DNA from: Caryophanales bacterium
GTDB lineage: Bacteria; Bacillota_I; Bacilli_A; RFN20; CAG-288
Direction of reading: 5' to 3'
Length of the DNA stretch: 32,851 nucleotides
NCBI GenBank assembly: GCA_021621525.1
Contig: JAJVUU010000018.1
Location: 1 to 32,851, forward strand
Below the pieces are notes generated by a model. That model was not told where the DNA came from, made no database searches, and saw only the letters and a program-made list of their open reading frames with translations. How positions within the stretch are numbered: position 1 is the first letter of the stretch; each line of letters begins with the position of its first letter. The translations under genes were made by a program, and so were the position numbers. Shown here piece by piece: positions 1 through 6,995 of the stretch.

Positions 1-720
1 CTTTCGGGCTGTGCAGACGGTTTCCAGCATGATTTCTACAATCTCGTCCAAACGGTCTTTATCCATTTTGGGGTCTTGAATGAGAATGTCATAGTCGATG
101 TTGTCTTTGATGATTTCCCGATAAATCTCTATTGCGCTGTTTGTTTTCGCTTCCGTTCTTTTCCTTTCCGGCGGCGTAGCCGCTTCGTCCTGCTCATAAG
201 GCAAGGGATTTAGGGAATGGAAAGGAATGGAATGGGTACTTGATAAATCAGTAATTGATTGTTCTTTACTTGATATATCTTTATTTAATTGCGTTGGATT
301 TTCCAACGTAGGTTTTTCCTGCGTAGGTTTTTCCAACGTTGGATTATCCAATGTTGGATTTTCCAATGTAGGTAAATCCAATATAGGCGGCTGTCCGCCG
401 CTGGTAGCTGCTTCCGGCTCTCGCGGCTGCGGCTGCTCGTATATGACGTAATCTGCGCCCCGCAAGCGTCCCTTTTCGTCGCGCTCCCGGCTGCGCACGA
501 TATATCCGGCTTTTTCGAGTTCCTTTACCGCTTCGCGGATTGCGTCGATCTTCTCCCGGTTGATATGGGATAAGCCCGCAAGGGTATAATCCCAATCTTC
601 GGGCAGCGAAAGCATTTGCGACAACAAGCCCTTTGCCTTTAAGGACAATTCCTTGTTTCGCAAGTGGTGGTTGCTCATAACGGTATATCCCGTATTTCGC
701 TCCACTCTGAAAACTGCCAT
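1..720 (-). CDS. repA: RepA_N-type replication initiator, 3' end cut by window edge
   Basis: Initiates replication of a mobile element by binding its origin. The minus-strand frame is open from the ATG at 720 to base 1 (240 codons), so the C-terminus is outside the window. The start MAVFRVERNTGYTVMSNHHL and the winged-helix stretch that follows (KAKGLLSQMLSLPEDWDYTL, then GLSHINREKIDAIREAVKEL) match my memory of the replication initiator protein A common on Bacillota integrative and conjugative elements. A linker of PTLEN-like pentapeptides follows (about residues 111-145), then a charged segment. The ribosome site GAGGAAGTGAGGAAAT precedes the ATG. Base composition and codon choice (CGC, GCG) differ from the genes to the right, consistent with transfer. 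The symbol is a family name; the exact element is not identified. Confidence 0.85.
   Translation of the reverse strand, partial: MAVFRVERNTGYTVMSNHHLRNKELSLKAKGLLSQMLSLPEDWDYTLAGLSHINREKIDAIREAVKELEKAGYIVRSRERDEKGRLRGADYVIYEQPQPREPEAATSGGQPPILDLPTLENPTLDNPTLEKPTQEKPTLENPTQLNKDISSKEQSITDLSSTHSIPFHSLNPLPYEQDEAATPPERKRTEAKTNSAIEIYREIIKDNIDYDILIQDPKMDKDRLDEIVEIMLETVCTARK
286..390. repeat. 15-bp imperfect tandem repeat inside repA (possible origin iterons)
   Basis: About six and a half copies of a 15-bp unit, register for example 301-315, 316-330, 331-345, 346-360, 361-375 and 376-390. Typical units are TTCCAACGTAGGTTT and TTCCAATGTTGGATT. Some junctions create the palindrome TCCAACGTTGGA. Read on the minus strand the repeat encodes PTLEN/PTQEK pentapeptides. 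In RepA_N plasmids (pAD1, pSK41) the origin lies in repeats within the rep coding sequence, so these may be iterons. That function is inference. Confidence 0.75.
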
Positions 721-848
721 ATTTCCTCACTTCCTCTCTTGGTATGCGTGGACAATTAGAAAGCCGTTTTCGGCTGTTTTGGTATTGCAATATGCCCTTT
801 GCCGTTTTCGCGTCTGCAAAGCCGCATGGCACAAGGGCTTTTGCCCGT

Positions 849-1067
849 CTATTTGTCCATGCTGGCGTGCGTTTTCCGCGTCCTTTTGCCGGGGCAATAG
901 GGACACTCTTTGAAAACGCAAAACTCATATTTCCACCCGGGGCGGTAGAAACGGCAAGTGCCGCAATCTTCATCATCTCCGGCACAACCGGATTGATAGC
1001 GGTCAAATCCCGGCTTCTGCTGCATGAGCAATTCAAACGCCCGCTGCTTGCCCTTTGTGAAATACAT
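849..1067 (-). CDS. Small Cys-rich protein of the mobile element
   Basis: A 72-residue protein of unknown function, probably co-transcribed with repA 128 bases downstream. It has six cysteines (about residues 28, 35, 38, 50, 55, 58), with C35-x2-C38 and C55-x2-C58 pairs that could bind zinc. The segments CGTCRFYRPGWKYEF and ECPYCPGKRTRKT resemble small conserved proteins I associate with the neighbourhood of repA in Bacillota ICEs. A longer frame reaches position 1124, but the start at 1067 is preferred because a strong AAGGAGGT site lies just upstream and the upstream part is encoded by a terminator hairpin. Confidence 0.7.
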   Translation of the reverse strand: MYFTKGKQRAFELLMQQKPGFDRYQSGCAGDDEDCGTCRFYRPGWKYEFCVFKECPYCPGKRTRKTHASMDK

Positions 1068-1096
1068 TCCGGCTGCACCTCCTTTCCTGCGGGCAT

Positions 1097-1145
1097 AAAA
1101 AAACGGCGTTACTTTCTCCCCCAAAGGGGTTAAGGTAACGCCGTT
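1097..1145 (-). terminator. Strong intrinsic terminator or attenuator ahead of the rep genes
   Basis: Arms AACGGCGTTAC (1102-1112) and GTAACGCCGTT (1135-1145) pair perfectly over 11 bp, with an inner CCCC-AAA-GGGG stem. On the minus strand the hairpin is followed by seven T. It lies about 20 bases before the ribosome site of the Cys-rich gene, so it either ends a lost upstream gene or attenuates the rep operon. Confidence 0.8.
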
Positions 1146-1268
1146 TGTGTGCGTATTCAGTTTTTAACACATTCCCTGTCTATCCGCTGTCCGCAAAACC
1201 ATTGATTTTATTAGCTTTTTGCCGCTATCGCTATCACACCTCATTATTTGAAAGACCAAAAAGGAAAG
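1146..1268. other. Probable junction between mobile-element DNA and chromosome
   Basis: Left of here the sequence is element-like and all on the minus strand. Right of here a plus-strand gene begins without signal peptide or ribosome site. In its frame the first upstream stop is TAG at 1212-1214. No repeat or attachment core can be identified with only one end visible. An assembly join is an alternative. Confidence 0.5.
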
Positions 1269-3077
1269 ATGCAGTTTGATCAGGTGTATACGAAAGTGTG
1301 TGAGGGCGGAAACCTCAATGCCTTTGACTATGATACGGAAAAATATGGAATGAATCTGTTGCCGGTAGGCTATTATGGCAATTATCCAGATTCTGGAATT
1401 GTTGAAATCGGTGGAAAGGCAGGAGATGTCAACGGAAAGAATATTCCTCCAATGGATTTCAAAGTCTCCAGAAGTTCCGCCACTATCAATTTCAGTGTCG
1501 TCTTCGAAAGCAATCCCTATGACTTTCCTTCTTCTTCAATGATGATGGAACTTGGCTATGAGTGTTCTGTTCTCAAGGCAGATGGGACGACGGAGGATAT
1601 CGTCAAGCTGGAAAGAGTGAATAGGTTCAGTGAACTTTTTGCAAGTCCCATCAGTGGCTGGGCACATTGTGATTCGACGGGAAGATGTCATACTACAATC
1701 GTCACGACAGACAACATCCTGAATATGAGCGTCAATGTTTTTCAAGGAGAAAAGATTAACTATGTCCGTTTTCATTATGGTGCCGTTCCTCAGACATACA
1801 CCAATGTAGCTGCCTTCATTGAAAATGGGAAAATCGGTTTTGTGAACTGTGCAAAGAAAAAGTATGAAGGCAATGATTGCACGAGATATGATTACACCAA
1901 GAAGATCGGATCCCATCAGGAATATAACCTTATCTCCCAATATGGTTCAAGATTTTCCAAGAACTATCTTCTTTCCTGCTTCCTTGTCAAGGATGAGCAA
2001 GACAATCTTCAAGACCATGTCACTGAAATCTATGATCCGGATGATTACTTCCATACAGGCGATATAGCCCATGTCGGCAGCAAGTTTGATCTGACGATTT
2101 CAGTTGAGAATTCCGCTGGCAGGAAAGGAACCATCGTCCTTCATCTTACGGTCAAGGACAAGATGGGACCGTTGATCTACATGAAGGAGGCCAAGGAGAA
2201 AATCACATCTTCCTATAAGCAATCCTTTGATGCTGGCTTCATCGATGAATATTTTGATATCCAGGATAATTATGATGAAAAGTGCGATGTATCTATCCTG
2301 GATGCGGATGGGAATGCCTTGCTTATGAACAAAATCGGGACTTTCCAGGCAAAGATTGTAGCCAAGGATTCATCGGACAACAAATCGGAATATCCCTTCT
2401 TCCTTGAACTTATCGATGATGTTGCACCGGTCATCGAGACAACACAAAGCGAATTGACCATCCCTTCGGATAAGATCATGACGACGGATAGGCTGTTGAA
2501 TCTGTTTACCTGCGAGGATGAAATCGATGGAAGGATCACTCCGATGGTAGAGGTGAATACCTATACCAACAGTTATGATAAGCCCGGGGAATATGAATTC
2601 ACGATCTCTGCGGCCGACAAAAGCGGAAACAAGACGACATCTACCATCAAGATATTTGTCGTAGAACCGAACACTCCGGTCTTCTTTGTCAAGGAGAGCT
2701 TCTTGACGTTCACCAAGGGGAACATTCCATCAGAGAAGGAAATCATTCAGTCTTTGATAAGGGAGAATATCTTGGAGGATAAAAATTATACTTCATCCAA
2801 TCTCGTCGATGGCGAAGAAATTTCAAATCGCCTCGGCGTCGGAAAGCATTATGCGACCATGCAGTATTTTGCTGATGATGGGACAAGCCAGATTGTGGAT
2901 TTGACCATCGAGGTCATATCCGATGATGATACCGGACTTCAGGATGCCATAAAAGATGGCATGGATTCCGATGGGACATCTTCAGGAGAGACGAGCCTGA
3001 ATTGGTGGCAGAGATTCTGCAATTGGTGGAAGAAGCTATGGGAATCCATCGTATCTTTTTTTACCGGGAAGAAGTAA
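1248..3077 (+). CDS. Ig-like-domain surface protein, probably 5'-truncated
   Basis: About 609 residues from a TTG at 1248, the most upstream possible start; no ribosome site fits it or the ATG at 1269. The N-terminal 300 residues are not recognised. Further on are Ig-like repeats of the DUF5011/Cry22 kind: one around residues 305-385 (GTFQAKIVAKDSSDNKS) and one around 388-470 (DDVAPVIETTQSEL, ending KPGEYEFTISAADKSGNKTT). Such domains occur in exported cell-surface proteins of Bacillota. No signal peptide is present, which with the adjoining mobile DNA suggests the 5' end was lost. The C-terminus is a Trp-rich cationic helix (NWWQRFCNWWKKLWESIVSF) instead of an LPXTG anchor. It may now be a pseudogene. 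Confidence 0.7.
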   Translation: MKDQKGKMQFDQVYTKVCEGGNLNAFDYDTEKYGMNLLPVGYYGNYPDSGIVEIGGKAGDVNGKNIPPMDFKVSRSSATINFSVVFESNPYDFPSSSMMMELGYECSVLKADGTTEDIVKLERVNRFSELFASPISGWAHCDSTGRCHTTIVTTDNILNMSVNVFQGEKINYVRFHYGAVPQTYTNVAAFIENGKIGFVNCAKKKYEGNDCTRYDYTKKIGSHQEYNLISQYGSRFSKNYLLSCFLVKDEQDNLQDHVTEIYDPDDYFHTGDIAHVGSKFDLTISVENSAGRKGTIVLHLTVKDKMGPLIYMKEAKEKITSSYKQSFDAGFIDEYFDIQDNYDEKCDVSILDADGNALLMNKIGTFQAKIVAKDSSDNKSEYPFFLELIDDVAPVIETTQSELTIPSDKIMTTDRLLNLFTCEDEIDGRITPMVEVNTYTNSYDKPGEYEFTISAADKSGNKTTSTIKIFVVEPNTPVFFVKESFLTFTKGNIPSEKEIIQSLIRENILEDKNYTSSNLVDGEEISNRLGVGKHYATMQYFADDGTSQIVDLTIEVISDDDTGLQDAIKDGMDSDGTSSGETSLNWWQRFCNWWKKLWESIVSFFTGKK

Positions 3078-3081
3078 ACTC

Positions 3082-3110
3082 TTGAATAATGACGAACTTT
3101 ATCGTAAAAT
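3082..3110 (+). promoter_or_regulatory. Promoter of tRNA-Leu(CAG)
   Basis: TTGAAT (3082-3087), a 17-bp spacer and TAAAAT (3105-3110). The expected start near 3117 gives a leader of about six bases before the tRNA. Confidence 0.7.
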
Positions 3111-3122
3111 CTTTTAGCTGTT

Positions 3123-3205
3123 GGGGTCGTGGTGAAACTGGTATACACGTTAGATTCAGGTTCTAATGGGAGACCGTGAGGGTTCGAGTCCCTTCGACCC
3201 CACCA
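3123..3205 (+). tRNA. tRNA-Leu(CAG)
   Basis: A type II tRNA cloverleaf. Acceptor GGGGTCG (3123-3129) pairs with CGACCCC (3195-3201), discriminator A, encoded CCA (3203-3205). The anticodon arm is TTAGA-TTCAGGT-TCTAA, which gives anticodon CAG. A long variable arm follows (TGGGAGACCGT), then a T arm with GGTTCGAGTCC. It reads CUG leucine codons. It stands alone with its own promoter and terminator. Confidence 0.95.
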
Positions 3206-3221
3206 TTCAGCTAATACTAGG

Positions 3222-3249
3222 CTCTGCCTTCGAGCAGGGTCTTTTTTTT
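3222..3249 (+). terminator. Terminator after tRNA-Leu(CAG)
   Basis: Stem CTCTGC/GCAGGG with one wobble pair, loop CTTCGA, then eight T (3242-3249). Confidence 0.8.
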
Positions 3250-3348
3250 GGAAACCCTCACGGGGTTACCTTTTGGCGCTATAGGGTTCAATGATGGGGA
3301 CCGTTTCATCACGTCCCCAACAGGTAAGATATCGATGAATGTCATACG

Positions 3349-3383
3349 AAAAATGCCCTTTGGAGATGTGCTCCGATGGGCAT
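3349..3383 (-). terminator. Terminator of the marR-MATE operon
   Basis: On the minus strand ATGCCC (3383-3378) pairs with GGGCAT (3358-3353), with an inner GGAG/CTCC stem, then a T run. It follows the MATE stop codon by a few bases. Confidence 0.7.
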
Positions 3384-3387
3384 CGAA

Positions 3388-4740
3388 CTAATAGCTGTAT
3401 CTTTTTTTCTTGATGAGAAGGAATATGATGGTCATGAAGAAGGAACCGATTTCGGCGACGACCATTGATAACCAGATTCCGTTGACGCCAATCGTCAATG
3501 GAAGGATGATGACAGAGACAAGCTGGAATCCCAAAGTGCGCAGGATGGATATCAGTGCGGATATCATGCCGTTGTTGAGAGCGGTGAAGAAGGAAGAACC
3601 ATAGATGGAGAATCCGCAGAAAAGGTAGGAAATCGAATAGATTCGCATGGCTGTCGATGCTACTTGCTGAAGTTCTTCGGATCCGCTTGAGAATATTCTG
3701 GAAAATGGTATGGCCATGGCTTCGGAGAGTCCGACCATCACTCCGCCGGTGATGCCGATGATGAGAAGACTCTTACGGAGGATGTTCTTCAATTCTGCTT
3801 TGTTGTTGGCACCATAGTTGTAGCCGACTGCCGGAGCCATTCCGATGGAATAGCCTAAGAAGATTGCCATGAAGATGAAGCTGACATACATGATGATGCC
3901 ATAGGCCGAGACTCCGTTCTCGCCGAGGAGCCTGAGAAGCTGGATGTTGAATACCATGGATACGATGGAAGTGGAGATGTTGGAAATGAATTCGCTGCTT
4001 CCGTTGCTCATGATTTGAAGCAAGTCCTTGATGTTGGCTTCCGGACGTCCGAGGTGGATGAGATTCTTGCGGTTGATGGTGAAATAGAGGAATGGTCCGA
4101 TGGAACCGACGGCCATTCCTATGAGGGAGGCTGCGGCTGCTCCTGAGATGCCAAGTTTCAGTACACCGACGAAGAGGAAATCGAAAAACATGTTGGCAAG
4201 CCCGGCAAACAATGTGAATATGAAGCCGAGAGCAGGCTTCTCGGCTACCGAGAAGAAGCTTTGGAATGCATTCTGGAGGATATAGAAGCATTCACCTGCC
4301 ATCATGATCCTTCCATAGAGTATGGCGGATTGTATGGTTTCCTCGCTTGTGCTTTCGTTTATCGATGCAAGGCCATGGACAATCGGATCGATACAAAAAA
4401 AGATGATCATGGATAGTACCAAGCCGAACAAAAAGGCAAAATAAATGGTCATGGAAAAAGCTTTCTGTGCTTTTTCTTCTTCCTTCTTTCCTAGCAATGC
4501 GGAGACAAAGGCGCTTCCGCCGGTTCCAAACATAAAGCCGATGCCTGCAACGATCATGATGACAGGAAAGATGAGGTTGACGGCGGTAAAGGCATTTTTG
4601 CCAGCAAAGTTGGAGACGAAGAATCCGTCGACAACGGAATATAACGAAGAAAATACCATCATCAGGATGGGTGCGATGGTCATTTTAAAAATGCGTTTGA
4701 ATGTAAAATGATCGGAGATACGTACTGCTTCTTTTTTCAT
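3388..4740 (-). CDS. MATE-family multidrug efflux transporter
   Basis: An inner-membrane antiporter of the MATE family, expected to export drugs or toxic cations using Na+ or H+ gradients. It has 450 residues, the usual length, with about twelve hydrophobic segments. Family features include the N-terminal FKMTIAPILMMVFSSLYSVV helix, the DGFFVSNFAGKNAFTAVNL segment, and the GYSIGMAPAVGYNYGANNKA stretch in the second half, the internal repeat of the first. The ATG at 4740 overlaps the stop of the upstream MarR gene by four bases (ATGA), so the two are translationally coupled. The MarR protein probably represses it, with the substrate or a toxic ligand as inducer. The substrate cannot be predicted. 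Confidence 0.92.
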   Translation of the reverse strand: MKKEAVRISDHFTFKRIFKMTIAPILMMVFSSLYSVVDGFFVSNFAGKNAFTAVNLIFPVIMIVAGIGFMFGTGGSAFVSALLGKKEEEKAQKAFSMTIYFAFLFGLVLSMIIFFCIDPIVHGLASINESTSEETIQSAILYGRIMMAGECFYILQNAFQSFFSVAEKPALGFIFTLFAGLANMFFDFLFVGVLKLGISGAAAASLIGMAVGSIGPFLYFTINRKNLIHLGRPEANIKDLLQIMSNGSSEFISNISTSIVSMVFNIQLLRLLGENGVSAYGIIMYVSFIFMAIFLGYSIGMAPAVGYNYGANNKAELKNILRKSLLIIGITGGVMVGLSEAMAIPFSRIFSSGSEELQQVASTAMRIYSISYLFCGFSIYGSSFFTALNNGMISALISILRTLGFQLVSVIILPLTIGVNGIWLSMVVAEIGSFFMTIIFLLIKKKRYSY

Positions 4741-5192
4741 TTTTTCGTCCCTTCCGGCAATCCGGTCTTGTCAAGTTCTTCCTTGAACAGGCGAAGTGCC
4801 TTTTTTTCTAATTTCAAATAGATGTCCTGTTCCTCCGGACTGAGTCTTAGAAATGACTGGTTGTCTGCGTTTATGATGGGATCGATCCATCGTTTGCAGA
4901 ATTCCTTTCCTTTTGCCGTCAATACAAGTGTCTTGCGATTGCCTTTCCCGGGATTGGCAGACAGCATGATGATTCCTTCCTTCGTGAGCTTTTCGACGGA
5001 GGAGTTGACGGATTTCCTGGATTTGAAATACGTATCCGCTATTTCGGACTGCAACCATTCCTTGTCTTTCACGATGCGGATGTAATACAAAATCCGGAAG
5101 GAAAGATCGGAAAGACCGGATAAAAGAGATATCCTGTCATAAATTGCGTCTCGTTCATTGTATGTTTGGTTCAATTCATCGATGCGTGCCAT
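4737..5192 (-). CDS. MarR-family transcriptional regulator
   Basis: A 151-residue winged-helix regulator, normal MarR length. Helices at the N-terminus serve dimerisation. The DNA-binding part spans about residues 45-110: SEIADTYFKSRKSVNSSVEK is the recognition helix-turn-helix and KGNRKTLVLTAKGKEFC the wing. A C-terminal coiled helix follows (EEQDIYLKLEKKALRLFKEE). The ATG at 5192 has GAGG seven bases upstream. It is first in a two-gene operon with the MATE exporter, the classic arrangement for autorepressed efflux control. A perfect palindrome in the promoter is its likely operator. Confidence 0.93.
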   Translation of the reverse strand: MARIDELNQTYNERDAIYDRISLLSGLSDLSFRILYYIRIVKDKEWLQSEIADTYFKSRKSVNSSVEKLTKEGIIMLSANPGKGNRKTLVLTAKGKEFCKRWIDPIINADNQSFLRLSPEEQDIYLKLEKKALRLFKEELDKTGLPEGTKK

Positions 5193-5212
5193 TTCAAAAC
5201 CTCAGGTAAAAT

Positions 5213-5242
5213 AGTTTATCCGATTTCGGATTTAATTGTCAA
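5213..5242 (-). promoter_or_regulatory. marR-MATE promoter with palindromic operator between -35 and -10
   Basis: On the minus strand TTGACA (5242-5237) and TAAACT (5218-5213) are 18 bp apart. The spacer holds the perfect 14-bp palindrome ATCCGATTTCGGAT (5218-5231), so a bound MarR dimer would block RNA polymerase. A half-site ATCCGAAAA recurs near 5287. Confidence 0.75.
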
Positions 5243-5465
5243 TAGTTGGGGGATTGCTTTAAATGGATGGTTTTACAACTCTATCCGAAAATTAAAATTG
5301 TTAAAGATATCTGATGAAAATATGTGTGACATGAAATTCAATCGAACAAAAAAATGAATACAACAAAAAATCAATTTTGCTTTTTGGTTATTGTCTAGTA
5401 TTATAGGATACGGATGATGAAAATGGAAGAGAAAGTTCATTGATAGAGTTTTCAGCCGATTTTCG
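5243..5465. other. Gene-free stretch between marR and the FAD dehydrogenase
   Basis: AT-rich, about 220 bases. Apart from the half-site near 5287 and the promoter elements at either end I see no gene, RNA fold or repeat. Confidence 0.6.
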
Positions 5466-5494
5466 TTTTGTGAAGGGCTTTCATATAGTATAAT
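5466..5494 (+). promoter_or_regulatory. Promoter of the FAD-dependent dehydrogenase
   Basis: TATAAT at 5489-5494 with a weak TTTTGT 17 bp upstream (5466-5471). The ribosome site GGAGGGT lies at 5514-5520 before the ATG at 5526. Confidence 0.6.
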
Positions 5495-5525
5495 AATCCC
5501 CGTTCTTTTTGTTGGAGGGTTTGGA

Positions 5526-6941
5526 ATGGAACAAAATCGTTATGATGCCATCATCATCGGGGCTGGCCCGGCAGGTATTTTCACTGCCTTGGAACTCACG
5601 GCCAAAAAACCGGATGCTAGAATTTTGATTGTCGATCAGGGAAGAAATCTTGCCCAGCGTACCTGCCCGGCTAGAAAGCTTGGACATTGTGTCCACTGTG
5701 ACCCGTGCGCCATCATGAACGGATGGGCCGGTGCCGGCGCCTTTTCCGATGGTAAGCTTTCTTTGAACGATGAAGTCGGCGGACATATCAATGAATATGT
5801 AGGACATGAGAAGGCGATGGAACTTATCCATGATGCCGACCAGTATTATCTCAAGTTCGGTGCCAGCACGGAAGTCTTCGGCGACAATGACCCCAGAGTT
5901 GATGAAATTGCATACGAATGTTCTAAATATAACATTCATCTTGTACCATGCCCGGTTAGACATCTCGGCACGGAAAGAGCATTGAGCGTTCTTATCGGCA
6001 TGCATGATTACCTTGTCGAAAAGACAAATACGACTTTCCTTGAACTGACCAGTGCCCATGATATCCTTAAGGAAGGAAACAAGGCCGTCGGTGTCAAAAT
6101 ACAGACAAGAGGGAAGGACGAAGAAGTTGTCTATTCCGACCATATCGTCGTCGCCCCGGGAAGAGGTGGTGCCGATTGGCTCAGCAAGGAAGCTGCCAAG
6201 CTTGGCCTCGTCAATACCAACAATGAGGTGGATATCGGTGTCCGTGTCGAATGTCCGAATTCTGTCATGGATAAGCTCACCAAGGTTCTTTATGAAGCAA
6301 AGCTTGTCTATTATGCCGATACCTATGAGAACAAGGTCAGAACTTTCTGCATGAATCCGGGCGGTGTCGTTTCCGAAGAACACTATGAAGGCGGACTTGC
6401 CGTCGTCAATGGCCATTCCTATGGTGATACAAAGCTTTGGACGGAAAACACCAATTTTGCCGTTCTTGTCTCCACCAAGTTCACGGAACCTTTCCATGAA
6501 CCTATCGAATATGGTCAGTATATTGCCAAGCTTGCCAACATGCTTACCGGTGGACCAATCATGGTCCAGAGGCTCGGCGATCTTCTCAAAGGACGCAGGA
6601 CGACCGCCTCGAGGTTGGCTAAGTCTACGACCATTCCGACTTTGAAGACGGCTGTTCCGGGGGACCTCTCCTTTGTCCTTCCGCATCGCCAGCTTACCTG
6701 TATCGTCGAAGCCTTGAAGGCTTTTGACAAGATTGCTCCTGGCTTATATAGCAAGAATACGCTTCTCTATGGCGTTGAAGTCAAGTTCTATTCTTCTAAG
6801 ATCAAGGTCGACAATCGCTTTATGACCGATATCGAAGGTCTCTATGCCATCGGTGATGGCGCAGGCGTTACCAGAGGCCTCATGCAGGCTTCTGCTACGG
6901 GTGTCTCTGTTGCCAGGGACATTGCTGCCAGACTCAAGTAA
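5526..6941 (+). CDS. FAD-dependent dehydrogenase (COG2509-like)
   Basis: A flavoprotein of the large, poorly characterised FAD-dependent dehydrogenase group; substrate unknown. The 471 residues start with a Rossmann dinucleotide fold (IIIGAGPAGIFTALEL, about 9-24, with GxGxxG). Next is a cysteine cluster C47-x7-C55-x2-C58-x2-C61, followed by the family segment NGWAGAGAFSDGKLSL. The C-terminal FAD contact is LYAIGDGAGVTRGLMQASAT near 445-464, the usual GDG...G motif. The four cysteines have Fe-S-like spacing. It is a single-gene unit with its own promoter and a terminator shared with the converging HAD gene. Confidence 0.85.
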   Translation: MEQNRYDAIIIGAGPAGIFTALELTAKKPDARILIVDQGRNLAQRTCPARKLGHCVHCDPCAIMNGWAGAGAFSDGKLSLNDEVGGHINEYVGHEKAMELIHDADQYYLKFGASTEVFGDNDPRVDEIAYECSKYNIHLVPCPVRHLGTERALSVLIGMHDYLVEKTNTTFLELTSAHDILKEGNKAVGVKIQTRGKDEEVVYSDHIVVAPGRGGADWLSKEAAKLGLVNTNNEVDIGVRVECPNSVMDKLTKVLYEAKLVYYADTYENKVRTFCMNPGGVVSEEHYEGGLAVVNGHSYGDTKLWTENTNFAVLVSTKFTEPFHEPIEYGQYIAKLANMLTGGPIMVQRLGDLLKGRRTTASRLAKSTTIPTLKTAVPGDLSFVLPHRQLTCIVEALKAFDKIAPGLYSKNTLLYGVEVKFYSSKIKVDNRFMTDIEGLYAIGDGAGVTRGLMQASATGVSVARDIAARLK

Positions 6942-6946
6942 TATTG

Positions 6947-6993
6947 AAAAAGACCGTTTTCCATGGATTGCCTATATGGAAGCCGGTCTTTTT
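6947..6993. terminator. Bidirectional terminator between dehydrogenase and HAD gene
   Basis: Arms AAAAAGACCG (6947-6956) and CGGTCTTTTT (6984-6993) pair perfectly, with an inner TTCCAT/ATGGAA stem. T runs on both strands serve both converging genes. Confidence 0.85.
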
Positions 6994-6995
6994 GT

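Noticed and set aside
286..390. CRISPR array
   Set aside because: Contiguous 15-bp repeats without spacers, in frame within repA; no cas genes.
344..1096. Minus-strand frame of 250 codons overlapping repA
   Set aside because: Wrong phase relative to repA, which matches a known family; its start lies inside the terminator hairpin and the translation is Arg/Ala-rich without a domain.
5166..5357. 63-codon plus-strand frame over the marR promoter
   Set aside because: Covers the marR start and operator; no ribosome site or domain.
5481..6686. Long minus-strand open frame (401 codons) opposite the FAD dehydrogenase
   Set aside because: Mirrors a well-supported gene with cofactor motifs on the other strand; no ribosome site and no recognisable domain. 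Such antisense frames are frequent here because of codon bias.
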